A DNA stretch of 38,523 bases from Spirochaetales bacterium (GTDB lineage Bacteria; Spirochaetota; Spirochaetia; DSM-27196; Salinispiraceae): positions 91,955-130,477 of the forward strand of contig JAACWS010000013.1 of NCBI GenBank assembly GCA_009991955.1. Reading direction: 5' to 3'. Under the pieces are notes generated by a model, which saw only the letters and a program-made list of their open reading frames with translations, made no database searches and was not told the DNA's origin. Positions 25,071 to 34,181 of this stretch are shown here, piece after piece. How positions within the stretch are numbered: the first letter of the stretch is position 1; each line of letters opens with the position of its first letter. A program made the translations under genes and the position numbers.

Positions 25071-26816
25071 CTATTGGCCGGTTTCGCCAAATTCACCCTG
25101 TAACCAGAGTGTAGAGTCGTAAATTCCCCGGTACAGGGCCAGTGATCGTTCCAAAGATTCGGTAAAACTTTGGGGTGGGGGGAGGGCCTGAAGTTCGTAG
25201 GTAACATCCTCGATGAGAAACCCGATGATTCGTCTACTCGATATTCCGAGGATCTCTTGATCTACTACATCGAGTTTGGTGACCAGGGTGGCAGTTTTCC
25301 CCGAAGGCTTGTCTGGATTTGTGGTGCCTAAAAATTGTTCGATTAAACGAGTACCCCGAGCGGCAATCGCTTTCAAGATCGTTAGATCGTTCATAACCCG
25401 TTTCAAGCGAATACCAAAGGGCGAGTTCTGGGTTTCTTGGAACGAAACAGAACGAACGAAGGTGTCCCGTTTTTTTTCTCTTAGTAGGTCGTTTATTTGG
25501 GCTCGAATCTCATTGTTTTGATCGAATAAAAAATCTGTCTCAACCGGGGTAATCCCTTCAATTTTTCGAGAGCCAAATCCCAAATTATAAGTGGGTGGAG
25601 CACCTTGGTCTTTGAGTCGAGCCTCGAACCAAGCGGCGTAAATATTCATTCTTTGGTCCGATAAGAGGGGCTCACCGGCGTAGTTCTCCACATAAACCGG
25701 TTGTCCCGAGTACAGAAACTTTGTTCCTTGGGTTTCTTCAGTGGAATAGCGTGTGGAGGTCAAAAACTTTAGACCTTCGGAAAAACTTCCCGCCACGTGG
25801 GTTTCGAGTTCGGGAAATCCGAGATCCATGCCGACACAGACCACCTGGGCGACTCCTAAATTTCGCAAGAAATCCCACCCAGTGGTAGCCACCGAACCCC
25901 CGGCACCCAAGCGATTATAACGTCCTTCTTCGAGAAATTCTCCCAGGGGAAAAACACTGCCCGACAACAGAGGGGGGTAGGCCATCGGGTCAAGACTTCG
26001 GGGATGGACAGAAATTTCCGTGACGAAGAGGCTGGAGACTTTCGTTAATCGATCAAGGTGGCGAGTGTTCCAATACTGGGGATCGACGATAACAACAAAA
26101 TCGGGTTCGATTCCTTGTTCAAGAACAGGACGTAGGGCTGTATCGACACAAACTATCAAAAAGGAGTTAACCAAGGAGGGGAGAAGAGGCAAATACTTTG
26201 TAAGGCTCGGACCACCGGCCAAGAGAAGGGCAGGCATATCGGTAAATCGACCAAACAAGGACTGAATCTCCCAGGCTTTAGAATACACGTAGGTATTTCG
26301 GAGGGTATTCCGAAGCCATAGTTTGCCAAATCGTTTGAGGGTTGCCAAATTAATCGATCGTCGATCTTCGAGTATTCTCAGTCGGCGAAAGAGGGTCTCG
26401 CAAGTTTCCGGAAATCCTTGTCGATAGGCAGGCAAAATGACGATGCTTGGGGGTGGATCGGTTTGTCCTGGTGCTAGGTGAGCAATAAGACCCTGGGCAT
26501 CAGTGGCCAGGTTGCCTGGACCAAGAAAATGAATAGTTTTTTTACCCGCAGAAAATTCGAGGATTCTCTTTTCAACTACCTTCCATACTTCGGGGTGGGG
26601 TTCAACTAAGAGAAGAGTCTGATCAGGAAAATATTCAACAATTTTTTCTAAGTGATATCCCAAGCCAATACCCCACACCAACACTCCGGCAGATGAGGGC
26701 CCTAGGCGATCCAGGACTGGTTGAATTTCGTCTCCAGGTCTTCTGCGACTATGGATTCGCCAGGGTCCTAGGGTTCCCTTTTTGGGATCAAAAAGAGGGA
26801 TGTTTTCGGTGGTCAA
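25071..26816 (-). CDS. Motility accessory factor-like protein (MAF/DUF115)
   Basis: This 581-residue protein has an N-terminal Rossmann-like half (VLVWGIGLGYHLEKIVEYFP, LLLVEPHPEVW) and a DUF115/MptE-like domain with ALLLAGGPSLTKYLPLL (about 196-212), VCVDTALRPVLEQGIEPDFVVIVDP (about 222-246) and VCVGMDLGFPE. Proteins of this type modify flagellins with nonulosonic-acid sugars in other bacteria, and the domain is shared with a pterin pyrophosphokinase. In a spirochaete a role in flagellar-filament glycosylation is plausible but unproven. Its start overlaps the end of the transpeptidase gene by 4 bp, implying co-transcription. Confidence 0.75.
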   Translation of the reverse strand: MTTENIPLFDPKKGTLGPWRIHSRRRPGDEIQPVLDRLGPSSAGVLVWGIGLGYHLEKIVEYFPDQTLLLVEPHPEVWKVVEKRILEFSAGKKTIHFLGPGNLATDAQGLIAHLAPGQTDPPPSIVILPAYRQGFPETCETLFRRLRILEDRRSINLATLKRFGKLWLRNTLRNTYVYSKAWEIQSLFGRFTDMPALLLAGGPSLTKYLPLLPSLVNSFLIVCVDTALRPVLEQGIEPDFVVIVDPQYWNTRHLDRLTKVSSLFVTEISVHPRSLDPMAYPPLLSGSVFPLGEFLEEGRYNRLGAGGSVATTGWDFLRNLGVAQVVCVGMDLGFPELETHVAGSFSEGLKFLTSTRYSTEETQGTKFLYSGQPVYVENYAGEPLLSDQRMNIYAAWFEARLKDQGAPPTYNLGFGSRKIEGITPVETDFLFDQNNEIRAQINDLLREKKRDTFVRSVSFQETQNSPFGIRLKRVMNDLTILKAIAARGTRLIEQFLGTTNPDKPSGKTATLVTKLDVVDQEILGISSRRIIGFLIEDVTYELQALPPPQSFTESLERSLALYRGIYDSTLWLQGEFGETGQ

Positions 26817-28711
26817 TTTTGCTCATCCAAGGGAACTCGAAAATCTTGGGGATCGGTACTCAGCTGTAGGGTAATAGTAGTATCGGCGGTAAGGGGGGTG
26901 CCCGGTTCGGGGGTCTGACGAACTACCCATCCACCTTCACCAATAATCTCCACTCGTACATTTTCTGTTTCTCTCAGGGGCAAGACCGTTCGTAACGAGA
27001 GACCATAGAAGTCCGGCACCCTTGGGCCAATTTCAGGCAAACGAGGTTCGGTAATCCGAAGACGAGTGTCTTGGATGAAGACTTCATCGGTAGAGCGGGT
27101 AATTCCATAGTAGGGAATCAGAAATTCTGCGGCTTCGCGAACAATAGGAGCGGCTATTCGACCGCCGAAGATCTCAAATTTTGGGTAGTCGATTACGATA
27201 TAGACGATAAGTTCAGGATTTTCGGTAGGAAAGAGCGCGAGACTAGAAGCAAGAAACCTTGTAGACGAGTATCCACGAGAAACTGGGTCTACCACCTCGG
27301 CGGTGCCCGTTTTAATCGAAATATTCAGTCCTTCGACCCGCGCTCGCTGGCCAGTTCCAAAATCCGCTGCGGTATTCATGTATTCGAGCATGCTCCGGCT
27401 TACCTCGGAATTCACCACCTGCCGGATCGGAGTCCTGGTTGATTCGTAGATCAAATCTCCCTGGGGGCTTACGATTCGTTGAACTATTTGAGGTTTCAGT
27501 AGTACCCCATTGTTCCCAAAAACCGTCGCCGCGGCAGCCATTTGTAAAGCCGTTACGGCAATTTCCTGCCCGATAGCGATTGTTGGTTTGGTTCGATTGG
27601 TCCACGATGAGGGATCACGGAGAATACCTACCTGTTCGCCATTCAAAGGAATGCCGGTTCTCGATCCGAATCCGAACTGCCGAAGGAGGTAGAACATATC
27701 TTGGTTCGTTACCGTATCCGACGCTAGGGCGGCCCCAACGTTAGAACTAAACTGGATAATTCCTTCGGCGGTAATCGTTCCGTAGTCATTAAGGTCTGTA
27801 ATTGGCGGCGATATTCCTGGAGGTGCGTAACCGCCTGAGGTTCGAAAAAGGGTTTGGGAGTCTATTCCACCGGCTTGGAGGAATGAGGCGACAGTAAAAA
27901 TCTTGAATACCGAACCGGGTTCAAAAATTACCTGGATAGGACGATTTTGCCTACTCTCGGGGGTGCTCAAACCCAAGTTATTCGGGTCAAAATTTGGAGC
28001 TCCCGACCAGGCAAGGATATCCCCGGTTTTTGCCGAAAGCACCAATATCATTACAGCCTCGGCTTCGTGGTCGGCGAAAGCCCGGCCGGCCAATTCGTCG
28101 GTTTTGCTCTGAATTGCCGCATCGATTGTTAGGTAGATTTGATTTCCGAACTCTTCATCTCCCGGACTCAGATACTCGTCGTGGGTAAGCTCAATGCCCT
28201 CTAGCCCTTGATTGTCGATGCCGGTAAATCCCAATACATGGGATGCAAGCACCCCCTCGGGGTACAAACGCCTAGTACCTTCCTCGATTGTAAAGCCCCT
28301 CAGTTCGCCTTGTTGAATGAGCAGTGTTGCTGCATCGGTTTCTGCGGGGTTGAGATTTCGTTTTATGACCAGATAGCCCTCCGATTCCTTTAGCCGCTGG
28401 AGTAGCTCAGTCCTATCGATCGCTAAGGTTACCGATAATCGATCCGCAGCCAATTCTGGCTCGGTTACACTGGGAATCCAAGCAGATAGGCGAGGTTGTT
28501 GGGTTTGAATCGCTAGTATTCGGCCATTTCGGTCATAGATAGGTCCACGCTCGAGGTTCTGGGTTCCAAGAGGGTTCTGCTGGGTCCGGGGCCCCGCTAG
28601 CATAATGTTTCCCAGCTCCACCAATATGTACACAGCGAAACCGAGGGTTAAGATGATAATAAACGTGTAGCGAAAGTTTCGATTTCCGGATACCATAGTT
28701 TTGCTATCCAC
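26813..28711 (-). CDS. ftsI: Penicillin-binding protein 2/3 (FtsI-type transpeptidase) with PASTA-like tail
   Basis: This 632-residue class B PBP crosslinks septal or sidewall peptidoglycan. It has one N-terminal membrane anchor (14-36), the pedestal start LERGPIYDRNGRILA (53-67), and a transpeptidase domain with S267-x-x-K270 (EPGSVFKIF), SSN (322-324) and KTGT (467-470). The C-terminal 70 residues (VPDFYGLSLRTVL to VVRQTPEPGTPL) look like one PASTA domain. No mra, mur or ftsL gene is beside it, so it lies outside a classical dcw cluster. The GTG at 28711 and ATG at 28696 both lack a clear ribosome site, so the start is uncertain. PBP2/SpoVD is an alternative name. Confidence 0.87.
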   Translation of the reverse strand: MDSKTMVSGNRNFRYTFIIILTLGFAVYILVELGNIMLAGPRTQQNPLGTQNLERGPIYDRNGRILAIQTQQPRLSAWIPSVTEPELAADRLSVTLAIDRTELLQRLKESEGYLVIKRNLNPAETDAATLLIQQGELRGFTIEEGTRRLYPEGVLASHVLGFTGIDNQGLEGIELTHDEYLSPGDEEFGNQIYLTIDAAIQSKTDELAGRAFADHEAEAVMILVLSAKTGDILAWSGAPNFDPNNLGLSTPESRQNRPIQVIFEPGSVFKIFTVASFLQAGGIDSQTLFRTSGGYAPPGISPPITDLNDYGTITAEGIIQFSSNVGAALASDTVTNQDMFYLLRQFGFGSRTGIPLNGEQVGILRDPSSWTNRTKPTIAIGQEIAVTALQMAAAATVFGNNGVLLKPQIVQRIVSPQGDLIYESTRTPIRQVVNSEVSRSMLEYMNTAADFGTGQRARVEGLNISIKTGTAEVVDPVSRGYSSTRFLASSLALFPTENPELIVYIVIDYPKFEIFGGRIAAPIVREAAEFLIPYYGITRSTDEVFIQDTRLRITEPRLPEIGPRVPDFYGLSLRTVLPLRETENVRVEIIGEGGWVVRQTPEPGTPLTADTTITLQLSTDPQDFRVPLDEQN

Positions 28712-28785
28712 AATATCACAATATTAATAACTAGGAACCCTATGCCGATACTTTACGTATGCAAACGCTTATTAAGGAACAACAT

Positions 28786-29967
28786 GTGATACCCCGACAA
28801 AAAATTGGGGGTCTACGAGAAAGAGCGGCCGAGGTTCGGGAACATTTTTCCTCTGCTTCTGGTAATTCTAGTTCGAGAACCCAGCCCGAGTGGAGTTTTC
28901 TTAAACACGATCTAAATCCTCAACCGAACCTGGTTTTTCAAGCAAACTTTGAACGTCAGCTTCATCCCCTTGCCCGGGCCATAGAATACACCACATCTCA
29001 GGTCTTCTCGACGTCCCAGGTACCATTTCTTTTGGCAATACTGTACTCCCTCTTACTCCTATTTAGCCTATTTTTGAACTCCGGAACCCTTCTCCCATCC
29101 CTTACGAAGGGGTCACCCCTGGTGTCGATCGGTCTTAGTTTCGATTCCGATTCCCAGAGTCTTCGAAGTTACGCTACCTTTCAGGGCGATCAAGGAGTAA
29201 GTTTTGGTGAATTCCAAGATGTGGATGGCAATAAGTTCATCGCCATGACCACCCAGGAATACACAGTTGCTCCCGGGGATACCCTTTCGGATATTGCTGA
29301 TCAGTTTGATCTCAATATGGACACCATAATCAGCTTTAATGCTATCCCCGATGTACGACGGATGCAAATTGGGCAAACACTTACAATTCCAAGCCGAGAT
29401 GGTCTACGATATACGGTTCGAAGCGGAGACAGCCTCGCGTCAATTGCCGCCGCTAAGGGCACAACGGTGAATGCCCTCTTAGATGCGAATGGCTTAACGA
29501 CCGATGTTGTCGCTGTGGGCTCTGCACTTTTTATTCCCGAAGCAAGAATGAGCAGTCTTGACCTGGCCTTCGCAATCGGTGAGGTTTTTGCCTACCCAAC
29601 GGTCGGAAGATTCACCAGCGGCTTCGGGTTTCGATCCGATCCCTTTACTGGACAACGCCGATTTCACAATGGGCTAGACCTTGCGAATTCTATAGGTACC
29701 CCTATCCGGGCCTCGATGGCGGGAAGAGTAGTCCACATAGAAAGCCAAGTTGGAAATTATGGCAAGTTTATCATCGTTCAGCATGCCCGGGGGTATCAGA
29801 CTCTCTATGCCCATTTAGATTCCTTCGCGGTATCTATTGGACAATACGTAGTCCAGGGGCAAGTAATCGGGCGTATGGGTCATACAGGAAGGTCTACGGG
29901 ACCTCACCTTCACTTTTCTATCATCGAAAATGGTAACTTTGTCGATCCCCGACGCTTTCTGCGTTGA
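28786..29967 (+). CDS. LysM-M23 family cell-wall endopeptidase
   Basis: Numbered from ATG 28759 (402 residues), the protein has a cytoplasmic part (1-87), one membrane helix (88-107), two LysM peptidoglycan-binding repeats (166-211 and 216-260) and a C-terminal M23 domain (280-402). The M23 domain carries zinc ligands H303 and D307 (HNGLD), H352 (AHLD) and HLH at 383-385. All metallopeptidase residues are present, so it should be an active endopeptidase rather than an EnvC/NlpD-type activator. I prefer the in-frame GTG 28786 because AAGGA lies 6 nt upstream, whereas ATG 28759 has no ribosome site. It is divergent from the transpeptidase gene, hinting at a cell-division or elongation role. Confidence 0.88.
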   Translation: MIPRQKIGGLRERAAEVREHFSSASGNSSSRTQPEWSFLKHDLNPQPNLVFQANFERQLHPLARAIEYTTSQVFSTSQVPFLLAILYSLLLLFSLFLNSGTLLPSLTKGSPLVSIGLSFDSDSQSLRSYATFQGDQGVSFGEFQDVDGNKFIAMTTQEYTVAPGDTLSDIADQFDLNMDTIISFNAIPDVRRMQIGQTLTIPSRDGLRYTVRSGDSLASIAAAKGTTVNALLDANGLTTDVVAVGSALFIPEARMSSLDLAFAIGEVFAYPTVGRFTSGFGFRSDPFTGQRRFHNGLDLANSIGTPIRASMAGRVVHIESQVGNYGKFIIVQHARGYQTLYAHLDSFAVSIGQYVVQGQVIGRMGHTGRSTGPHLHFSIIENGNFVDPRRFLR

Positions 29968-29991
29968 AGATCCGAAATCTCGGGAGTAATA

Positions 29992-30111
29992 ATGCGAAGA
30001 ATTGTCATTATAGTAACCGTGCTGTTTGCCCTTGTTACGCTTATTAATTCCTACAACCTCCAGGCCAACGAAGAGGCTCCGACTATTCGAGTAGGAGTTC
30101 TTATTCCCTAA
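29992..30111 (+). CDS. 39-codon ORF with signal peptide; possible gene remnant
   Basis: The ORF starts at ATG 29992 after GGGAG and encodes a good signal peptide ([20 protein letters not shown], ending LQA), then only 14 residues ([14 protein letters not shown]) before TAA. The end overlaps the secA stop codon. The tail IRVGVLIP looks like the beginning of a larger exported protein, so this may be a gene truncated when secA became its neighbour. It could also be a genuine small secreted peptide. It lies 24 bp after the M23 peptidase gene, on the same strand. Confidence 0.5.
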   Translation: MRRIVIIVTVLFALVTLINSYNLQANEEAPTIRVGVLIP

Positions 30112-32885
30112 GCTCCGTGACAGTGCTTGTACTTTTTTCCGCTCCCACAAGGGCAGGGGTCATTCCGTCCTACTTTAGGTTGTTGTCGGATAAGGGGTGC
30201 GGCCACCGTTTGCCCAGGCATTCTTCCGCCGATCATTCTGGGACTCGTAGCCCCTAGAGCCTGCGAACCCCCAGACGATCCCGATTGAGTACCTCCGGCC
30301 GATTGAGCCCCTACAGGAGAAGCAAATTGTCCCATTTGCCGGTGCACGGTATTGCCTTGAACTCGAGGTAGCGATCGATTCTGGTCGATAAGTTGCTCGG
30401 TCTTGACCAAAAAGAGCCGTTGAGCTACTTCCTGTCGAATTTTGTAAAGGAGTTCATCAAAGATCTGAAACCCTTCAATTTTATACTCGAGAAGTGGATT
30501 TTTCTGGGCATAACTTCGCAAATATACTGCTTCTCGCAGGGCCTCGAGATTTTCTAAATGATCCTGCCAACGACCATCGATCGTGCGAAGGTACTCAATA
30601 CGAAGGCCCCCGTTGAGCCGTTGGGCTCCGAGAAAGTCTTCCTTATTGCGTATTTCGGTTTCAAATGCCTCGAGAATTCGAGGTCCCACCTGGTCGTAGG
30701 GAAGTTCCAGAAGTTCGTCAGCCGAAAGAGGGGTCCATAAGAGAGTATCCTTCAACTCGGTCAAAATTTCGTTCAAGAGCTGGGGATCTTTCCCCCGCTG
30801 CTTATTCCAGGGTTCAATCTTATCCTCGAGTAGCTCCTGGCAAAATCGTAAAATCCGCCCCTTTATCGATCCATCGACCAGAATTTCTTCTCGTTGTTGG
30901 TAAATGAATTTTCGCTGTTCGTTGAGCACGTCATCAAACTCGAGCAGGTGCTTTCTGATGTCGAAGTTTCGCTCCTCTACCTTGTTTTGTGCTCGCTCTA
31001 TTGCTCGATTGAGAAGTGGGTGGTTGAGGGCCTCGCCGGGTTTCATGCCTACGCGGGCCATCATACCCTTTAGGTTCCGGGAGGTTCCCCCAAACAGGCG
31101 CATGAGTTCGTCGTCCATGCTCAAGAAAAACCGACTTAGGCCTGGGTCCCCTTGGCGGCCGGAGCGACCACGGAGCTGATTATCTATCCGCCGACTTTCG
31201 TGTCGCTCGGTACCCACGATGTACAAACCCCCGAGGGTCTTGACTTCCTCATTCTCTGCTCGCCAGGTAAGCATCTCTTTCTTGAGAGCTTTTTCAAATT
31301 CTTCCTGACTGGCTTCGGTTCCTGCCTTACGTCGAGCCCGATAGTCGGGGTTTCCCCCTAGTTTGATGTCTGTGCCCCGGCCAGCCATGTTTGTCGCAAT
31401 AGTAATTGAGCCTTTTGCCCCAGCCTCGGCGACAATTAGGGCTTCTCGGGCGTGATTTTTCGCGTTGAGCACCTCGTGACGAACACCTCTTCGGGTGAGT
31501 AGGCCGGATAATGTTTCGGATTTCTCTATCGAAACCGTACCGACGAGAATTGGTTGTCCTTTCTTATTCACCTCTTGGATTTCATCGCAGATCGACTCGA
31601 ACTTGTCTTTTTCGTCAAGAAAAATGAGGTCGTCTGCGTCGTCTCGGGTAACAGGGCGATTGGTGGGAATAACGACTACGTCCAGACCATAAATTTTTCC
31701 AAATTCTTTGGCCTCGGTAGCAGCGGTTCCGGTCATACCAGAAATTTTCTTGTACATCCGGAAGAAATTTTGAAAGGTAATTGTAGCCAGGGTTCGATTT
31801 CGGTGGGCAATTTGAATTCCTTCTTTTGCCTCGATCGCCTGATGAAGACCGTCAGAATAACGTCGACCGTGCAAAATCCGTCCGGTAAATTCATCAACAA
31901 TTTGCACCCCCCCGGTGTCGACCACGTAGTGGGTATCCTTGTGAAACAAACGATGGGATCGAACAGCCTGGGTGACATAATGGATGTACTCAAAATTCTC
32001 GCCCTCAAAAAGTGAGCCATGAATTATCGATTTCTGCACTAGGACCGCTTCCATACGGTTGAGACCTTGGTCGGTGAAACTGACTTTGCGGGATTTTTCA
32101 TCGATTTTATAATCACCCTCGGGTTCTTCGGGATAATCCTCGGTTTCTGGATCCTTTGCACATTCCCGTAAGCTACTAACGACCTTGTTCGCGTTCGAGT
32201 ATTTACGCACATCGTCGTCGGCAGAACCAGATATAATTAGCGGTGTTCTGGCCTCGTCGATAAGGATCGAGTCGATTTCGTCAATGATGCAGTAGTGATG
32301 GTTCCGCTGCATTTTTCCTTCACCCGAGTAACGCATATTGTCTCTTAGATAATCGAAACCAAACTCGTTATTTGTCCCGTAGGTTATATCCGACTCGTAG
32401 GCGGGCTTTCGAGTATCCGGACTCTGACTTCCCAGAATGTACCCCACACTTATTCCGAGAAGATCGTAAATGGGTTTCATCCATAAGGCATCCCGTTCGG
32501 CCAAGTAGTCGTTCACCGTAATAACGTGAACTCCATGGCCTAAAAGACTGTTTAAGTAGGCTGCGGGTACACAAGATAGGGTCTTACCTTCCCCGGTCTT
32601 CATTTCCATAATTCGACCTTGGTGGAGTACAAGTCCTCCCATGAGCTGCACATCATATAACCGCTCACCCAAGGTTCGGCGCGCTGCCTCCCGCGCGAGG
32701 GCAAAAGACCTCGGAATAAAAGTCTCCAAAGATCCTCCTGCCTTCAATTTTAGTTTCCATTCTTCGGTGAGGCGGGGAAAATCTTCATTGGATAGTTGAA
32801 TTGCCCAAGATTCTTCGTTGTTTATTTTTTCGACAAGAGGAAGGAGCTCTTTCAGGTCGCTTTCTTGTTTTGTACCAAAAATCAT
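30108..32885 (-). CDS. secA: Preprotein translocase ATPase SecA
   Basis: The motor of Sec protein export, 925 residues from ATG 32885 ([14 protein letters not shown], the normal SecA N-terminus). It has the DEAD motor with Walker A MKTGEGKT and the [16 protein letters not shown] and [19 protein letters not shown] motifs. The peptide-crosslinking domain, NBD2 ([38 protein letters not shown]) and helical scaffold follow. It ends in a Gly/Ser/Gln-rich linker and the zinc-binding [13 protein letters not shown] tail. A GTG at 32930 would add 15 residues encoded by its own promoter and is rejected. No ribosome site precedes the ATG; see the promoter entry. Confidence 0.96.
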   Translation of the reverse strand: MIFGTKQESDLKELLPLVEKINNEESWAIQLSNEDFPRLTEEWKLKLKAGGSLETFIPRSFALAREAARRTLGERLYDVQLMGGLVLHQGRIMEMKTGEGKTLSCVPAAYLNSLLGHGVHVITVNDYLAERDALWMKPIYDLLGISVGYILGSQSPDTRKPAYESDITYGTNNEFGFDYLRDNMRYSGEGKMQRNHHYCIIDEIDSILIDEARTPLIISGSADDDVRKYSNANKVVSSLRECAKDPETEDYPEEPEGDYKIDEKSRKVSFTDQGLNRMEAVLVQKSIIHGSLFEGENFEYIHYVTQAVRSHRLFHKDTHYVVDTGGVQIVDEFTGRILHGRRYSDGLHQAIEAKEGIQIAHRNRTLATITFQNFFRMYKKISGMTGTAATEAKEFGKIYGLDVVVIPTNRPVTRDDADDLIFLDEKDKFESICDEIQEVNKKGQPILVGTVSIEKSETLSGLLTRRGVRHEVLNAKNHAREALIVAEAGAKGSITIATNMAGRGTDIKLGGNPDYRARRKAGTEASQEEFEKALKKEMLTWRAENEEVKTLGGLYIVGTERHESRRIDNQLRGRSGRQGDPGLSRFFLSMDDELMRLFGGTSRNLKGMMARVGMKPGEALNHPLLNRAIERAQNKVEERNFDIRKHLLEFDDVLNEQRKFIYQQREEILVDGSIKGRILRFCQELLEDKIEPWNKQRGKDPQLLNEILTELKDTLLWTPLSADELLELPYDQVGPRILEAFETEIRNKEDFLGAQRLNGGLRIEYLRTIDGRWQDHLENLEALREAVYLRSYAQKNPLLEYKIEGFQIFDELLYKIRQEVAQRLFLVKTEQLIDQNRSLPRVQGNTVHRQMGQFASPVGAQSAGGTQSGSSGGSQALGATSPRMIGGRMPGQTVAAPLIRQQPKVGRNDPCPCGSGKKYKHCHGA

Positions 32886-32892
32886 AGGGTGA

Positions 32893-32921
32893 AGTGTATA
32901 CTCTCGGTATCGGGGGGTCAA
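32893..32921 (-). promoter_or_regulatory. secA promoter, probably leaderless
   Basis: On the minus strand TTGACC (32921-32916), a 17-bp spacer and TACACT (32898-32893) are followed by only 7 nt (TCACCCT) before the secA ATG. Transcription would start at or next to the A of the ATG. Confidence 0.65.
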
Positions 32922-32923
32922 GA

Positions 32924-32953
32924 TTGACACGATTTCGAACCGGGAAGTACACT
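32924..32953 (+). promoter_or_regulatory. Promoter of the lipoprotein operon, probably leaderless
   Basis: TTGACA (32924-32929), an 18-bp spacer and TACACT (32948-32953) are followed by 7 nt (CACCCCT) before ATG 32961, with no Shine-Dalgarno sequence. It mirrors the secA promoter; the two -35 boxes form an inverted repeat, GTCAA-GA-TTGAC (32917-32928). Confidence 0.65.
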
Positions 32954-32960
32954 CACCCCT

Positions 32961-34181
32961 ATGACACTTCGAAATCGGGGTCCCAGTACCGGGCTCTTCG
33001 CCGTTCTCACTTTTGTTTCTTTACTTAGTACCCTTTCGTGCTCCAATGATCAGGGGCAGATAATAGAGACCGAGTCTCTCTTTTCCCTCCGGCTCGGAAT
33101 TATGGAATCGAATCTCAATGTTTTTACCTTCAATAACGTTACCCCTTCATATTATCCCGAAGTCGTAATGCGTAACGGTATTTTTGCAATTTCCGATCCT
33201 GCAAGTAATAAAGTTATGGAATTTTCTTCCTATGGAGACGTACTTTCTCTTTATTATAATCCCCTTACGAATCCGCCCCCCCTTACCCTAAGGGTCCGAC
33301 CCGAGACTGAGGCACAGACGACGGTAGTTAATAAAATTGCTCATCCCTACGAGTTTGTTCAAATTGGAAAAGTCGCCTATAGTCGGGAGAATCTTCTTCT
33401 CGTTCAAGATCAGGTATCTGATCGACGAAGGGTATTTGATCAAGAGAGGGGAGTCTATTTGAGTCAGGTTATTCTTCGGTTCAATGCTCTTGGGGAGTAC
33501 CAAGACTACCTTGGGCAGGAGGGTATCGGAGGAACAGCCTTTCCTCCCTTACGAAATCTTTGGGTTACCGAACTCAACCATATAGTAATCGCGGCGAAAG
33601 TGCCTGGAATTGACCTCATTTTTTGGTACGATGGGCGAGGGGATTTGCTCTATTCTCTCGAGATCGGTAGTGAGCATCTACCTCTTTTTGAAGATGAGGG
33701 ATTTCACCCGGTTCTCGATACCCTTACTCCCTCAATGACCCATCCCGAAATATACGTAAAAGTAGACTTCCATCCCAATTCGCTGGATGAAAGGGGTATT
33801 CAAAGTCGAATCTATACCTTTGACTTGGAGTCTGGTTCCTATAGTAGATATTTTGATCTTCCAGTGAACTTTCAAGATCGACCTAACGTCCAACCGGGCG
33901 AAGTAACAAGAATTCAGTTTCCCTACGAATTTCTAGGAATAGATGATATGAATACCCTATTTTTCATGGGCAGGATAACCGAACTTCAACAACAATTACT
34001 TCTCATCAACACCGATGGTCGGGTACTTCATCGAGGATTTATCGATCTAAACGAAGGTGAACTCGTTCGCCGCAGTCTCAGGGTCAATGAACAGGGGATC
34101 CTGGTGGGGCTTGGGGTGTATAATGACCGGGCGGAGGTAAAATGGTGGCGTACCGATCGATTGCTTCCACGAACCCCTTAA
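32961..34181 (+). CDS. Conserved spirochaete-type lipoprotein, beta-propeller-like
   Basis: This 406-residue protein has a lipoprotein signal peptide (1-26) with a relaxed lipobox, STLSC (C27). The remainder is rich in short beta-strand-like stretches ([58 protein letters not shown]), suggesting an NHL/beta-propeller-like fold. It resembles the uncharacterised lipoproteins kept next to nnr in spirochaetes, but this is from memory and needs a search. It starts directly at its promoter and overlaps nnr by 40 bp. Likely anchored in a membrane facing the periplasm; function unknown. Confidence 0.7.
   Translation: MTLRNRGPSTGLFAVLTFVSLLSTLSCSNDQGQIIETESLFSLRLGIMESNLNVFTFNNVTPSYYPEVVMRNGIFAISDPASNKVMEFSSYGDVLSLYYNPLTNPPPLTLRVRPETEAQTTVVNKIAHPYEFVQIGKVAYSRENLLLVQDQVSDRRRVFDQERGVYLSQVILRFNALGEYQDYLGQEGIGGTAFPPLRNLWVTELNHIVIAAKVPGIDLIFWYDGRGDLLYSLEIGSEHLPLFEDEGFHPVLDTLTPSMTHPEIYVKVDFHPNSLDERGIQSRIYTFDLESGSYSRYFDLPVNFQDRPNVQPGEVTRIQFPYEFLGIDDMNTLFFMGRITELQQQLLLINTDGRVLHRGFIDLNEGELVRRSLRVNEQGILVGLGVYNDRAEVKWWRTDRLLPRTP

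Noticed and set aside
32886-32930. 15-residue extension of SecA from GTG 32930
   Set aside because: It is encoded by the likely promoter boxes and not part of the usual SecA N-terminus.
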